This document shows positions 32,222 through 43,399 of a stretch of 64,000 bases of DNA, piece after piece. Source of the stretch: Erpobdella octoculata (Eukaryota; Annelida; Clitellata; Hirudinida; Erpobdellidae); contig OZ022239.1 in the NCBI GenBank assembly GCA_963978895.1, forward strand, positions 14,363,566-14,427,565, read 5' to 3'. The stretch's first letter is position 1; every line of letters starts with the position of its first letter. The notes beneath the pieces were generated by a model. The model ran no database searches and had not been told where the DNA came from. It saw nothing but the letters and a program-made list of their open reading frames with translations. A program made the position numbers and the translations under genes.

Positions 32222-33283
32222 TTATCACGGTCAGAGATCAGTCGGGTTCTTCTGTAAATTCTTTCAAGGGAACGAGCTTTTCGTTTCTGCTCGCCGCAAG
32301 CAGTATTGAACCATGGAGTGATCGGACGATAATTTCTCAAGACTGACCGACGTGGAGCATGCTTCTCAACAAGATCGGTCAGTATTCTGTTGTACATCGT
32401 AGCCATTTCATCCGGTCCAAGGCCGCTCCAGCTGCTGTCCTCAGTGCAGAGTTTGCTTAATTTGAGATCCTGTAAAAAAAGATCACGATCAAAGGTCTTC
32501 AATGCCCTGCCTGTTACCATTAGTGATACAGGATTTGGTTTCATGAGTGGCAGTCTTGAAATGATGAGAGAATGATCGGACACCGATGGAACATATACTT
32601 CACAAGCAACAGAAGATGACTGGGCTGGGTCCTTCGTGATGACAACGTCCAAGGTATGTCCGGCTTTGTGGGTTGGTGAAGAAATATTCTGGACAAGGCC
32701 AAAACAATCCACGATCGTGTTGAATTTCATTGTCCATACATCATCCGGTTTGTCCAAGTGAATGTTGATATCCCCAACGACAAGAATATGGCAGCTGTGA
32801 ATAGTTAATTCCTCAAGCATCTGGCTGAAATCCTCCAAGAACTGGTCAGAAACTCGTTCACTTCCAGGCCGGTAAATGACCATAGCAATTGTCCTAACAC
32901 TCCTTAAGATAAGCATTACAGAAACGAATTCAAAAGTCTCAACTTTGCTGGTAAGATTCATTCGGCGGGCTTTGCACGATTCTTTGCAAATCCACGCAAC
33001 CCCGCCCCCCAGTAGACGACCAGATTGCATCTTTTGTGTAGCAGACCTCGCCGAACGTTTTCGTTCTCGTGCCTGATCCACGCACGTGTATCCATCCGGT
33101 GTGATTCTTGCGAGAGTGATGTCTTCTGATGATTCGTGAAAATTCTCGGCAACTGCGAAGGCATCAAGATCATGTTCAGCGATGATATTTGTCAGCGATG
33201 CACTTTTATTTCCGATCGACTGACAAATCAAATATCCAATAGTCAAGTACTTGTTTCGAACGTATGATTCTGTGCTGGAGCTT
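32190..33283 (-). pseudogene. LINE AP-type endonuclease domain
   Basis: Shown by ICQSIGNKSASLTNIIAEHD, FAVAENFHES, GGGVAWICKES, MVIYRPGSERVSD, VVGDINIHLDKPDD, HTLDVVITKDP and VSDHSLIISRLP. This is the catalytic series of L2/CR1-type endonucleases; the usual ETW/ETF Glu motif reads AENFHES. The frame is open until the shift near 32200. Upstream of about 33283 the same frame overlaps the end of ORF1. Confidence 0.8.
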
Positions 33284-33284
33284 T

Positions 33285-34280
33285 TCAGATTTTTCCCGCA
33301 ACGGGAAGTCTTCTGATAACTATCCTGTCCCCCGCGATGAACAGATTCGTCTCTCCAGCTCGTATTCTCTGCTTCATACTTTCGACTAGGAGTTTTCGTG
33401 CTTCTCTTTCTTTTGGAGTCATATCCCGATGTATAAAAACTGCTGACCAACCTCCTTCCTTCATCATCCTCAAGTTTTTTGCCAACTTGAGAAGATTCGA
33501 CTGTTGATTTTCGTTTTTCAATACCAGTTTCAACGGTCTTGGTCGAGCAGGTTCACTCTCTCCTTCGATTCTTTTCCCAAGTCTAATTAAGTTAACAATT
33601 TCGACATCATCACAAGAGATTAACTTCAGCAATTCCTCGATCTTCGATTTGTCATCCGATTTGCGCTTATCAGGTGTAGACGAACTCGACTCGCCCAGCC
33701 CATAGACAACAACAGAGGTCCTTCTCCTGAGCTTGTCGGCTTCCTCATCTTTGTCATCCTGTGTCTTTGCGTCGAGAGCTTTTTTAAGGCAAAGCTGTAG
33801 GCCTGATGCCTGCTCACCCTTCTCAGTCAGAACAGAATGGTGTATTTTCTTGACGCCTTCTGATAATTCGTCAACCCTTTCTTTGAAAAGATCGGACCAC
33901 TTTTTTGTTGCTGTATCAACCTTATTTGAGAGAGGTTCAAGATCAACATCTGCAATTTTCTTTGTCAAACCCCTAACTTATTCGAGGACCTCGTTGAGTT
34001 TTTTCCTATTGAGGGAAAGTTCTTTTTTCTCGTCTGCAAGTCTCTCCTCCCTTTTTCCGGAGTCTTTCTTTATGGTATCTCTGATTTCCTTGATATCCTG
34101 AGCAATCACCTCCAACCCTTTTGAACCGTCTTCGCTGCTTGTGTGAAGTCTTCCTAGCAGACTATTCATTGCCTCTGTATTGCACCTGGCACACTTATCG
34201 CACAGGCTCAGTCCCAATTTCTGAAAGACGTCGGAAGCCTCCTGTTTAGACTCCTTGCGAGTTTTAACCACATCGGCCAT
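33285..34280 (-). pseudogene. LINE ORF1 with one nonsense codon
   Basis: From ATG 34280 (MADVVKTRKESKQEASDVFQ) the frame runs to a TAA at 33978-33980 and then continues in the same frame to 33285. The first part has a CDKCARC motif and a long Lys/Glu-rich coiled coil. The second part has VVVYGLGESS, an IVNLIRLGKRIEG segment, RPRPLKLVLKNENQQSNLLK and VFIHRDMTPKEREARK, the typical compact RNA-binding domain of LINE ORF1 proteins. A single substitution therefore inactivates it. Confidence 0.75.
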
Positions 34281-34605
34281 GCTGGGCGATAATTCAAACC
34301 ACTATCAACCAACGGAAAAAACGTGAAAAAGTTGCTTACGCGTTGAAAAAAACCGACGGTATTGAAGTAAAACAGGCACGCAAGTCGACCCGCACCGAAA
34401 ACCAAATAGTTCAGACTAATATTTAAGAGAAAATCGATGATAACATGCGCCGAAATATAGCCGGCCGTACGTAAACAACATTACCCTAGCCCAGATATGT
34501 TAATGAAGTTAGGAGCCTAGCAGAATAAATAGACTGTCTAAATGTCTTCATGGAGAAGGAAAGAGAGAGATGTTAAGAAAGTTAGGAGGCTAGAAATTGA
34601 GTACC

Positions 34606-34845
34606 CCGTCAAATGGGCCCAAGACAAAAGAGTCCCGACAAAAGGGCCCGACATTACGGCCTCCGACAAATGGGCTCCGTCAAAAGAGCCCCCAAATGGG
34701 CCTCAGACAAAAAGGCCTCGACATTACGGCCCCGTCGAAAGAGCCCTGATAAAAGGGCCCCCGACAAAACGACCCCCGTCATAACGGCCCCCGACAAAAA
34801 GGCCACCGACATAGGGGCCCCGACAAAAGAGCCCTTACTTTTTAG
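34606..34845 (+). repeat. Degenerate 13-15 bp array (gacaaaagggccc)
   Basis: About 15 loosely repeated units such as ccgacaaaagggccc, gtcaaaagagccccc, gacattacggccc and gacaaaacgacccc. No inverted partner and no coding meaning. It lies just downstream of the truncated second hAT copy. Followed by a run of ttttacaaactt units (34870-34930). Confidence 0.75.
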
Positions 34846-35192
34846 ATTACATCAAAGCGTTTACGTTGTCTTTTACAAACTTTTTACGAACTTTTTTACA
34901 AACTTTTTACAAACTTTTTACAACACTTTTAATAATTTTTTAAAAACTTTTTGAAAAGGGCCCGCATTCTTGGCCGCATTGCTTAAAGCTTACTCTCTAT
35001 AGCTGAGATTTTCTGTGTATTAGTGTACATATGAATTTCATATGTAATAGTCGCTTTCTTTTAATTATATATTGAAAATCAATTTTTTTTAATTTTTTTT
35101 TTCATGATGAATTGTAATTTGACAAAAAGTTATAAACAGAAACAGTGAAAAATATTATAAAGCACACAAATTATTAAACGGCATTATTAATC

Positions 35193-35330
<138 letters not shown>

Positions 35331-35686
35331 TGATGGGTAGTTACTAACTATAAATAGTTAACTACTAGTTATTAACTACTCTAAAGTAGTTAAGGAATAG
35401 TTAATAACTACTTTTTGTGAGACTAGTTATCAACTAGTAGTTAACTATTTTTGAGATAGTTATTAACTACAGTAGTTAACTATTTTTTTAACTACTTTAA
35501 TTTTTTTTTATTAATTTTTTTAAAACAATTACGATATCTGTGTTTTTTAATTTATGTACTTGTACATCACTATCTTATTGGCTTTGTTTCTTCCTTTTCA
35601 TTTTCCGCTTTCCGCTTCGTTGTTTGTTTAAGTTTGTTATTATTTTCGGTTAGGTTCGATTTTCGATTAGGTGACGAGTTTGTTGC

Positions 35687-36681
35687 GGTTCCATGATGAA
35701 ACAGAACATGATAAAACAGAACATGACAAAACAGAACATGATAAAACAGAACATGATAAAACAGAACAGTGAGAAAACAGAACAGTGAAGAAACAGAACA
35801 TTGATTAAACAGAACAGTGATAAAACAGAACATTGCGTATATTTTTTCAACTTTTTCGTGATATACAAAATGTCCGAGATCAAATTGCTTCTAGTTAAAA
35901 CGCCCGGAGATATTTTAAACTATTATCATAAAATTAAAGTTTTATTTGGTAATGTAGTTAATAATATTATTTTTCGATGTTTGAAGCTCTTCACTGCTGG
36001 ATATAACTTGCTCACCCTGTTTGCACAGAAATTGTAGATATAAATACATATTTTATATAAGCAAACTCTTTTATAACCAACTTTGTACCAAGAATATATA
36101 TCTAGAAGTCCAAGTTTTAACTATAATTTGGTAAGAAGTCTCTCAACTGTGACACTGGTATCTGGCATTAATGTGTTTTTAATGTGTTCGCAACATTTGC
36201 ATGACTGAATTTTCACGGGAAAAATTATATTGATCAATTAATAAGAAATGAACTAAAATAGGAACAGCTTAAAAAGTTGGCTCTTTTGTCAAAATAGTTT
36301 CTTAATATTCAACCAAACAAAAAAGTTATCAGCGAAAACCGTCAGCGCACCGCAACAAGAATATAAAGCAGACACAAACACAAATTAATCTGTTGTAGGA
36401 TGATTCCTACATTTCCTCTGGATCAATAGCTGACAACGGAAACATACAAAGAAGTAGATGAAAGTTATATAAAACTGATTTGTAGTTATTATTGCGAAAA
36501 ATTGAAAAAAATAAACGCAATGTTCTGTTTTATCACTGTTCTGTTTGTTCAATGTTCTGTTTCTTCACTGTTCTGTTTCTTCCCTGTTCTGTTTTATCAT
36601 GTTCTGTTTTATCATGTTCTGTTTTATCATGTTCTGTTTTATCATGTTCTGTTTCATCATGTTCTGTTTTATCCGGTTACC
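35687..36681. mobile_element. MULE-like element with inverted minisatellite arms
   Basis: Ends GGTTCCATGATGAAACAG and, inverted, GGTAACCGGATAAAACAG; perfect 9-bp target duplication GTTTGTTGC (35678-35686, 36682-36690; a tenth base also matches). Each arm is an array of 16-bp units aacagaacatgataaa, 9 units on the left and 10 on the right in inverted orientation, ending in near-identical inner sequences (attgcgt..attttttcaa). The 625-bp centre has no recognisable gene. Nested inside the hAT 35328-37880. Confidence 0.88.
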
Positions 36682-36735
36682 GTTTGTTGCGATCTATTAC
36701 AATGAATAGCAAAATAATTATTTTTTTTTTTTTAT

Positions 36736-36896
36736 AATAGTTTATAGTCCTTTACACCAAGTGTTTTAAGACTGAAATAGCTGTATGTAGGAAGCACCTA
36801 AGTGTTTCCTGTCGTGGATCAAAGTTTGGTCCTTTTAGCTGTCCCTCCTCTTTTATCCAGGCTTGGGACTGGCCCGCAATTAGCGAGGCGGAGTTA
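36736..36896 (+). repeat. Dispersed about 165-bp repeat, copy 2
   Basis: Matches 24472-24640 in inverted orientation. Here it lies between the MULE-like element and the first transposase exon of the hAT. Confidence 0.6.
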
Positions 36897-36899
36897 GCA

Positions 36900-37656
36900 A
36901 AATAATTAAAGAATGTTTTACTGAAGTAGTTGTTATGGACGATGAAAAAAACCATCAAACCTCTTTTATACAAGCACTATCTCGGGGTATAGAGAAACGA
37001 TTTGGTCCTGTTTTAGAAAATGAAGAGTATCTGCTAGCAACAGCGATAATTCCCCAATTCAAATTGAATTTTTTGTCCGATGAGCAAAAAAAATATTTGA
37101 TTAAAGAAAAATTATTGGCTTACATAAAAGAGATGAATCAAGAGCTTGAAAAATCAGGTTTATTTAACTTGTATTTAATTGCAAATGTTAAAAGGTTTTT
37201 TTTGGTTAACAATACACAGCATTATTGTTTAATTATTGTTGATTAATTATTGTTTTTATAAATATCTTTGCAGGTTGTAAATCTAGAAGCCATACCTCAA
37301 AAACAATCACCTCTGTTGACAATGATCAGTGCAGAGAAAATGACGATTTGTACGACTATATGGATACCATACCAAACTCCTTTGACAATGTATTGGCTGA
37401 ACAGCTTAATGATTATTTATCAAACCCGTCCAAGAACATCCAAAGTCTCTTCCATTATCCAGATGTTTGTGCAGCATTTATAAAGCTCAATTCAACATTG
37501 CCAAGTTCAGCAGCAGTTGAAAGACTTTTTAGTGTAGCAGGACAAATTTTATCTGACAGACGAAGTAAATTGTCTGATAACCACATCGATATGATGATTT
37601 TTTTAAGAGATCATCTTAGATATTTTGTAAATGCTTTTGATAGTATCATTTTGTAA
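36900..37656 (+). pseudogene. hAT transposase, last two exons
   Basis: The first visible exon (open from about 36900, ATG at 36935, donor at 37157/37158) encodes FIQALSRGIEKRFG and a helical segment. An acceptor at 37273 leads to the final exon 37274-37656, whose end has the hAT dimerisation domain: LPSSAAVERLFSVAGQIL, DRRSKLSDNHIDMMIFL. Phases agree across the intron. Upstream exons are missing or displaced by insertions, so this copy cannot make a full transposase. Confidence 0.75.
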
Positions 37657-37888
37657 ATAATTGTGTAAATAAAAATGTAAATAATTATATTCTGTTCTTG
37701 GAAATTACATTTGTTTAAAATTTTAATGTTAAAAAGTAGTTAACTACTAGGCAGTAGTTAAGTAGGTAGTTAATAACTACTGCTTTTAAAAGTAGTTAGG
37801 AAATAGTTACTAACTACTTTTTTTGTGAGTAGTTAAATAAAGTAGTTAACTACTTTTAAAGTAGTTAAAAACCATCACTGATATATAT

Positions 37889-38467
37889 ATATAAAACATG
37901 TGCTGACTGACTGACTGATAATCAACGCCGAGCTCAAACGCCTCATCCTAGGAACGTGAAATTTGGAACTTATATTACTTTTATAGCGTAAGCACCCAAT
38001 AAGAAAGGATTTTTAAAATTTGGTCCTGAGAGGATTAAACTGGAAAAAAATGTTTTTCTAAAACAAATGTATATCTCGAAAACCAAAAACGAAGAACTTT
38101 TAAAATTTGGTATCAAGATTCTTCTTAAAAATTGAAAAATACGTATTTTACCATTTTTTAAAAAATTGGTTTCCAGGACCTCAAATGTGGGCCGGAAAAT
38201 AGGGTTATTTGTTTTTTAAAGTAACAGCTACTCAGAATCTGTAAATGCTACGGATGTAAAAATTAAATTAATTCATATGTGGGGTGGAAAAAAACTAAAA
38301 AGTGAGAGTTTTAAAATTTAGAATTTGGGATCTTCTAAAAAATTAAAATTATACATGTGTAACCGTGTTTAAATAATTTATTTTCTGGGTCCTCAAATAT
38401 GGAATGGAAAATATGGTTGATTGGTTATTAGAGTAACAGCCACTTAAAAATCAACAATCTGTCTATC

Positions 38468-38516
<49 letters not shown>

Positions 38517-38741
38517 TTGTATTTATGTATGTATGTATGTATGTATGTATGTATGTATGTATGTATGTATGTAGAATCGGATCTAGGAGGGGGAACTGAG
38601 AGCGAAAAAATGAGCGGGAAAGCGACAGGGAACGGATAACGACCGGGAGATGAGCGCAAGCGGGAAGGAAACGGGAGCGAAAAAGAAACGCATTAGGTAA
38701 ACCTCTAAAAACCCCGGGCAACGCCGAGTGCACCCGCTAGT
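37889..38741 (+). mobile_element. Helitron-like non-autonomous element (tentative)
   Basis: After an (AT)n stub the sequence ctgactgactgactgataat, then caacgccgagctcaaacgcc and gaacgtgaaatttggaactt resembles a repeat start seen in many invertebrates. At the other end are accccgggcaacgccgagtg and cacccgctag followed by T, matching the termini near 5600 and 25945. CTRR followed by T and an upstream GC-rich hairpin are Helitron features. A (tatg)n tract and a purine-rich block lie inside. No Rep/helicase ORF. Confidence 0.4.
38468..38575 (+). repeat. (AT)n / (TATG)n microsatellite
   Basis: A short (AT)n run followed by about 20 tatg tetranucleotide units with two interruptions. Confidence 0.93.
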
Positions 38742-38744
38742 AAA

Positions 38745-38803
38745 TAAACAAATGAATGAATGAATGAATGAATGAATGAATGAATGAATGAATGAATGAA
38801 TGA
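38745..38803 (+). repeat. (GAAT)n microsatellite
   Basis: About 13 gaat units directly after the Helitron-like CTAG end and directly before a LINE reverse transcriptase fragment. Confidence 0.93.
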
Positions 38804-40002
38804 AACTTCAAGCTTACGGTATTTCTGGCAACCTGTTCTTGTGGATAATGAGGTTTTTGGCAAACCGGGTTCAGGCTGTCAAGGTGAATATCCATTTATC
38901 CCACAGTAGAGATGTGACAAGTGGTGTACTCCAAGGAAGTGTGCTTGGGCCTACGCTTTTCCTTGTTTACATAAACGATGTTGTAGACGCATTTACAGAC
39001 AACACTGTAAAATACAAACTATTCGCAGACGATATCAAGCTTTACCCATCATCATCATCCCCTCACAGCTCTTCCCTTCAAACTGCTATTGACAAGTTGG
39101 TGTTATAGAGTGAAAATGGCAATTACAATTGGCCCCAGACAAATGCTTCCATGCTTCCATCAAAACAACGAGGAGCAGCATTATGCCCAACAAATACTCA
39201 ACCTGCTCACGACCCATATCCTCCACAAACAATGTACGCGACCTAGGTGTCATCGTCGATAGTGAACTCAACTTCAAAGCCCATATCAACCAAATCATTC
39301 ACAAGGCCTTTGTTAGAACACGCCTAATCTTCAGATGCTTTCGTTCAAGAGACAAGCGAATATTGACCAAAGCGTATTGTACACATGTTCGTCCAATTCT
39401 TGAATATTGCTCTCCGGTCTGGAGAACAAGCAGTTTATAACAAAGGTTGAGCGAGTTCAAAGATTTTTCACAGGGCCATACCAGGATTACGAACTCTACC
39501 TTATATGATAAGACTTCAAAAACTTGGTTTAAAGACACTGAAATATCGACGACTTATCCACGATTTATGCTTTTGTCACAAAATACTATACAGTTTCACT
39601 CACTGAATTCCCTAATTTCCTGCTGTCTCACACTTGTGGTCACACCCTTCGTCTACGCCAAGAAAAATGCTCCCCCACTCACAGGCTTCATTTCATCACC
39701 AGTCGGGTCGTGAAACCTTGGAACTCCTTAGCTCCACATATTGTTAACTCCACAACTCTTAGTCGTTTAAAGTCCTGCGTTTCCGACGCCGGTTTGAAGA
39801 AGTTTCTGATAATTTAATTGAATTATATATATTTCATCCATGCACACTTTATGTACCAATTTGTGTTTACCCCAATTAATTTATGACCCCTTTAAACAAT
39901 GTTTTGCGGAGTAGTGAATATTAAACTTTCGATAGTAATTCGCAGGTAATCACGATTTTGCCTAACTTTTCACTCATGTTCATTATTAAGCTGCATAGGA
40001 AC
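38804..40002 (+). pseudogene. 5'-truncated LINE: RT fragment, split from its 3' tail by a hAT
   Basis: Frames 38800-39108 and 39129-39440 give KLQAYGISGNLFLWIMRFL, VTSGVLQGSVLGPTLFLVYI, KYKLFADDIKLYPS, then VRDLGVIVDSELNFKAHI and PILEYCSPVW, i.e. the RT thumb and catalytic box (FADD) of a jockey/CR1-group element. Several frameshifts follow (VQRFFTRAIPGLRTLPYM). The 3' UTR is interrupted at 40003 by the TAGACCCC hAT element and resumes at 41745-41890, ending in an aaataaataataataattaa tail. Confidence 0.8.
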
Positions 40003-40420
40003 TAGACCCCTCAGCCGCAGCTTAGAACTGATGATGGCTGGCTTAGAATTGTTATGGCTGGCTAGCCAGCTTAAGCCGTGGCTTAGGACAATAGGCGGCT
40101 TACAATGACTTGCGGCGGCTTACAGCTTACAGACTACAGCTAAACAACAAAAAGGGTTAAACAACGCAACGTTTGACTGAACAAGCATGAAACTAAAACC
40201 AAACATTCATTTAAAAAACAAGCAATTAATGAATCCAATGATAGTTTAGTTATAATAATATCATATAGTAATATAATATCATAATATAATATCATTTATA
40301 ATATACTAAAATATGTAAAATAATGTCATATGAATAATATAATATAATATAATATAATATAATATATGATATAATAACATTATATCAATGAATGAACCAT
40401 GCAAATGCAAATGTTATGAT

Positions 40421-40963
40421 CATATATATAGAATAGATATATCGGCCCGCCTGTTGTTTAGGAAGGCTTTTAGCGAGGCAGCCTAGTAGACCGGAGATCC
40501 GAAATGAAGAACTGAGAGGTACAACGTATAGTAACTTAATCAAGTATTTTTTTAATAGAAAAATAATAATTTTTTATGTACAAAATAAATTTTTAACTTT
40601 ATAAAAATTAACAAATTTTTTTTTTTATAAAAATTTCAGTTGACATTGAATTTTATTTGCGTAGTCTCTAGTTATGTCTATTTAACGTCGCCTGTGTTAT
40701 CGGTAAATTAGAATTGTATATTTTTTATGTCGGATATCGCGTTAAATTAAAATAAAGCTCATATCAACTACTTTTAGCTATAAGAAATCGACGTTTCTGT
40801 TTCTTACAAACCGGAGTTTAGTCTCCGCTGTCGTACCAAAAATAGATTAATACAAATAATGAATATTCATGGATCCAAAAGACTCTACATCGTTTTTTCG
40901 GAGGCCATCTTGGCATCTCACTCAAAACCTGCTCATCTCCGATATATCTATTCTATATATATG
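40421..40963. mobile_element. 543-bp non-autonomous element with perfect 25-bp TIRs
   Basis: The first 25 bases (CATATATATAGAATAG then ATATATCGG) are repeated exactly in inverted orientation at the end (40939-40963). Perfect 8-bp target duplication GTTATGAT at 40413-40420 and 40964-40971. CA start plus 8-bp duplication fits the hAT or P superfamilies. No coding capacity. Perfect TIRs suggest recent movement. Confidence 0.92.
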
Positions 40964-40980
40964 GTTATGATAATGTTATG

Positions 40981-41256
40981 TTATGATACAACATCATAAT
41001 TATCATGGAGAAATAGCACCATGTCTGCTTTGTACGGTGCCATAGACGATCTCCTGGAGTTAAGCATATAGCCAGCAGTGCTGAACATTGATTCAACTGG
41101 CACACTGCCTGGACTTATAGCCAGATATATTTTGGCCATTTGTGAGAGGATTGAGAAATCAGCTGACTTTTGGCGCCAAAAATAGTACAGAAATGAGTTC
41201 CGGTACCTTTTTTTCCAGAAAAAAGCACTGTATTTATATATAATAATATCGCTCAC
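40981..41256 (-). pseudogene. hAT transposase C-terminal fragment
   Basis: Minus-strand frame with FWRQKSADFSILSQMAKIYL followed by VPVESMFSTAGYMLNSRRSS, the dimerisation domain of hAT transposases (AC/hobo type). Belongs to the surrounding element 40003-41736; nothing upstream is recognisable, so this is a deletion derivative. Confidence 0.75.
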
Positions 41257-41744
41257 GCACGACGACGACGCTCACGCCCACGCGAATTTAATCGTAAAAA
41301 ACTCAATTAGACAATTTTTGTCAAAATTGAAAAACTATTATGAAACTATTATGAATAAAATAAAAAAATTCCTTTGCTATGTTCAATAAGTAGGTTAATA
41401 TAGTAATATAGTTAATATACGAAAAATTATTCGGACTCGAGTTCGACTATTTTTATGTTAGAATAGCAACATTAGCAAGATAATCAACAAAGAATCATAA
41501 ACATAGTAGTATTAATATAAAATTAAGTGGTGTTGGTAAGCTATTCCTAACGATGTGTAGCAGTGGTGTTGTGAAACGTATTATGCAAATTTAAGCGGTA
41601 ATTCCGAATTTACCACGGCTTAGGAAAGTTATGGCTTAAGTTTTTGGCAGCTTGGCTTAACATTTTTGTGGCGGCTTACAGCTTACAGGGCTTCGTGGCG
41701 GCTTACGGCGGCTTAAGACGGCGGCTGAGGGGTCTAATAGGAAC

Positions 41745-41890
41745 AGATAGATGTCAGTTGTGTTTTGTTAGCATAGTAGTTAAATCATTATGCCATTCCC
41801 AACTAATGCTGATCACTTTAATGTTTTCGTCCACCAATTTGTGTTAGTGGTCATTTGTAACCCTCTTTTTGGTTAAACAAATAAATAATA
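41745..41890 (+). mobile_element. 3' tail of the split LINE
   Basis: Begins right after the ATAGGAAC duplication and ends with ttggttaaacaaataaataa and a taataattaataa tail; continuous with the sequence before 40003. Confidence 0.6.
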
Positions 41891-41954
41891 ATAATTAATA
41901 AACTTATATTAATCCAAAAAATGTATCCAAAGCTCATTGTAATGTATCCAAAGT

Positions 41955-42000
41955 TCATCATAATTTTAAAACATCCGTCCTTGGGACGGGCAAAACAACT
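41955..42000 (+). other. Hairpin resembling a Helitron 3' end
   Basis: tccgtccttgggacgggcaa followed by caactaat: a short GC hairpin, a spacer and CTAA-T. Compare 58370-58400 (ccgtcatttttgacgggcta ... CTAG-T). Weak evidence. Confidence 0.3.
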
Positions 42001-42173
42001 AATAAAATATGATTATGTAAGCCAATTTGACACATATGTCTTTTGAAAGTTATTATACAAAAACACTTGTGGCTTTATTCAGATCATTGTTGTTTTAGTG
42101 AATTGAAGAAAACATTTAACACGTTTAATAATAATAGTAGTCAAGAAGATCTCAGTGCAAGTTATGGAGAGAC

Positions 42174-42396
42174 AGCCGCTGGTGGCAGAGCGGTAGAGCG
42201 TTCGCCTGTCGATCGTTAGGTCGGCAGATCAAACCTCGCCGGCGTCACCAGCGTAACTCCCTTAAGCAAGAAGTTCACTCGCATTTGCTAAAGGGGTAGG
42301 CGCCTATAAATGGCTGCCTTTGCAAGTACCCTCCCTCTCTCGCCTTGAGCAAGACTTGTCTTGATAAGGCGTATGCTAAATCTCAATAAAAAAAAG
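42174..42396 (+). mobile_element. tRNA-derived SINE
   Basis: The head is tRNA-like: ctggtggcagagcggtagag provides an A box, and tcggcagatcaaacctcgcc a B-box-like sequence at the right spacing, closing with gtcaccag complementary to ctggtggc. A non-tRNA body of about 130 bp and a caataaaaaaaag tail follow. The A and B boxes would act as an internal RNA polymerase III promoter. It is inserted next to or in a hAT transposase. Confidence 0.8.
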
Positions 42397-42397
42397 C

Positions 42398-43399
42398 AAA
42401 TAGTTTGTTGAACAGTTTTCGCAGCGCAATTACACTTCTTGGCTTGAAGGCTGCCATGAAGTTGTTTGGTCCACTTAACCGATCTCTGCAAACGTCGTCA
42501 GCAAGACTCAGCGGCATGCTGGAAGCACTGGACACGGTTAAAACTGCACTGATAAATCTTCGTACAGGGGATGTTTTTCCCAACAATTTTTAGTAAGTTT
42601 GTTTTATTTGTGAGCTCCACAATATGAAGTCCATATGCCAGCCCAGATTGCGTCAACCACCACGCAAATTCACAGGAGCTGCTGCAGCGCACGTTGCTCA
42701 GACAGCTGAAGATTATTACCGCGCAGCATTCTTTTCAGCTGTTGACACAGCTGTGTGCCAACTTACTGAAAAACTGGATATAAACTTGCCCAGTCTCAGG
42801 ACCTACCTGACATTGGAACAGATGTTAGTTAGCGGACAAATAAATGTTTCTGTGTGCCAAGCTTATCCTGAAACTGAACAAACTTCTCTCAATATCCAAC
42901 TCCAGATTTTCAACACCAAATTCCATGCTAAATCCTTGATCAAAGCTCAAACTATTTTCCAAAACATGGTACCAGAAGTTTGCGAACTCTTCAAAGCCGT
43001 GGAACAGCTAATACGACTTTGACTGATCTGCCCAGTAACATCATGTGCAGCAGAGAAATCTTTCAGCGCTTTAAGGCGTCTCAAGAACTGGCTGAGAAGC
43101 ACTATGAGCCAGGGACGTCTGAATGCTGTAACTGTTTGCTAAGTCAATCAAAGCATGCGTGATCATCTGGACTTAAAACAACTTGCTCATGAATTTGCGC
43201 AAAGATCTGAAATAAGGAAATGTCTGTTTGGATCAGCACCATTCTGCTTTTGAAACAATGTTTAGTAAAGTTACTTTTTCAAATAAATTGAAATAAACTA
43301 GTTTATATTTGATTAGATCTTAGAGGCGAGAAAGGGAAGGAGGGGTGAAGAGTGGGAAAGAATGGGCTCCCCAATATTTGTGTCAGATCGACGCCCCTG
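42398..43399 (+). pseudogene. hAT transposase C-terminal half with intact 3' terminus
   Basis: Frames give ITLLGLKAAMKLFGPLNRSL, PRKFTGAAAAHVAQTAEDYY and, after frameshifts, CAAEKSFSALRRLKNWLRST / MSQGRLNAVTVC, the hAT dimerisation domain. The 3' UTR ends at 43399 with gtcagatcgacgcccctg, i.e. a CAGGGGCGTCGATCTGAC terminus. The same terminus closes the truncated hAT at 25981. The 5' half is missing; a SINE lies at the break. Confidence 0.75.

Larger units (their letters stand above)
30256..34491 (-). mobile_element. Near-complete L2/CR1-like LINE inserted in a hAT copy
   Basis: Reading right to left: 5' UTR, ORF1 (34280-33285), endonuclease part of ORF2 (about 33283-32190), RT part (32221-30343) and a 3' end with a gagcacgttaaataaataaat tail at 30256-30290. 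Both insertion boundaries are known from the uninterrupted hAT copy. Lesions: one nonsense codon in ORF1 and frameshifts near 32200 and 30590. Recently dead. Confidence 0.85.
40003..41736. mobile_element. hAT-like element with TAGACCCCTCAGCCGC ends
   Basis: Identical ends TAGACCCCTCAGCCGC in inverted orientation and a perfect 8-bp target duplication ATAGGAAC (39995-40002, 41737-41744) bound a 1734-bp element. Both subterminal zones contain repeated GGCGGCTTACAGCTTAC-type motifs. A hAT dimerisation domain lies inside on the minus strand (40981-41256). It split the 3' UTR of a LINE and was itself invaded by the 543-bp element 40421-40963. Its TAG rather than CAG start is unusual for hAT. Confidence 0.9.

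Noticed and set aside
36492..36737. Frames reading FCFITVLFVQCSVSSLF and similar (also 35570-35883)
   Set aside because: They are translations of the 16-bp minisatellite arms of the MULE-like element.
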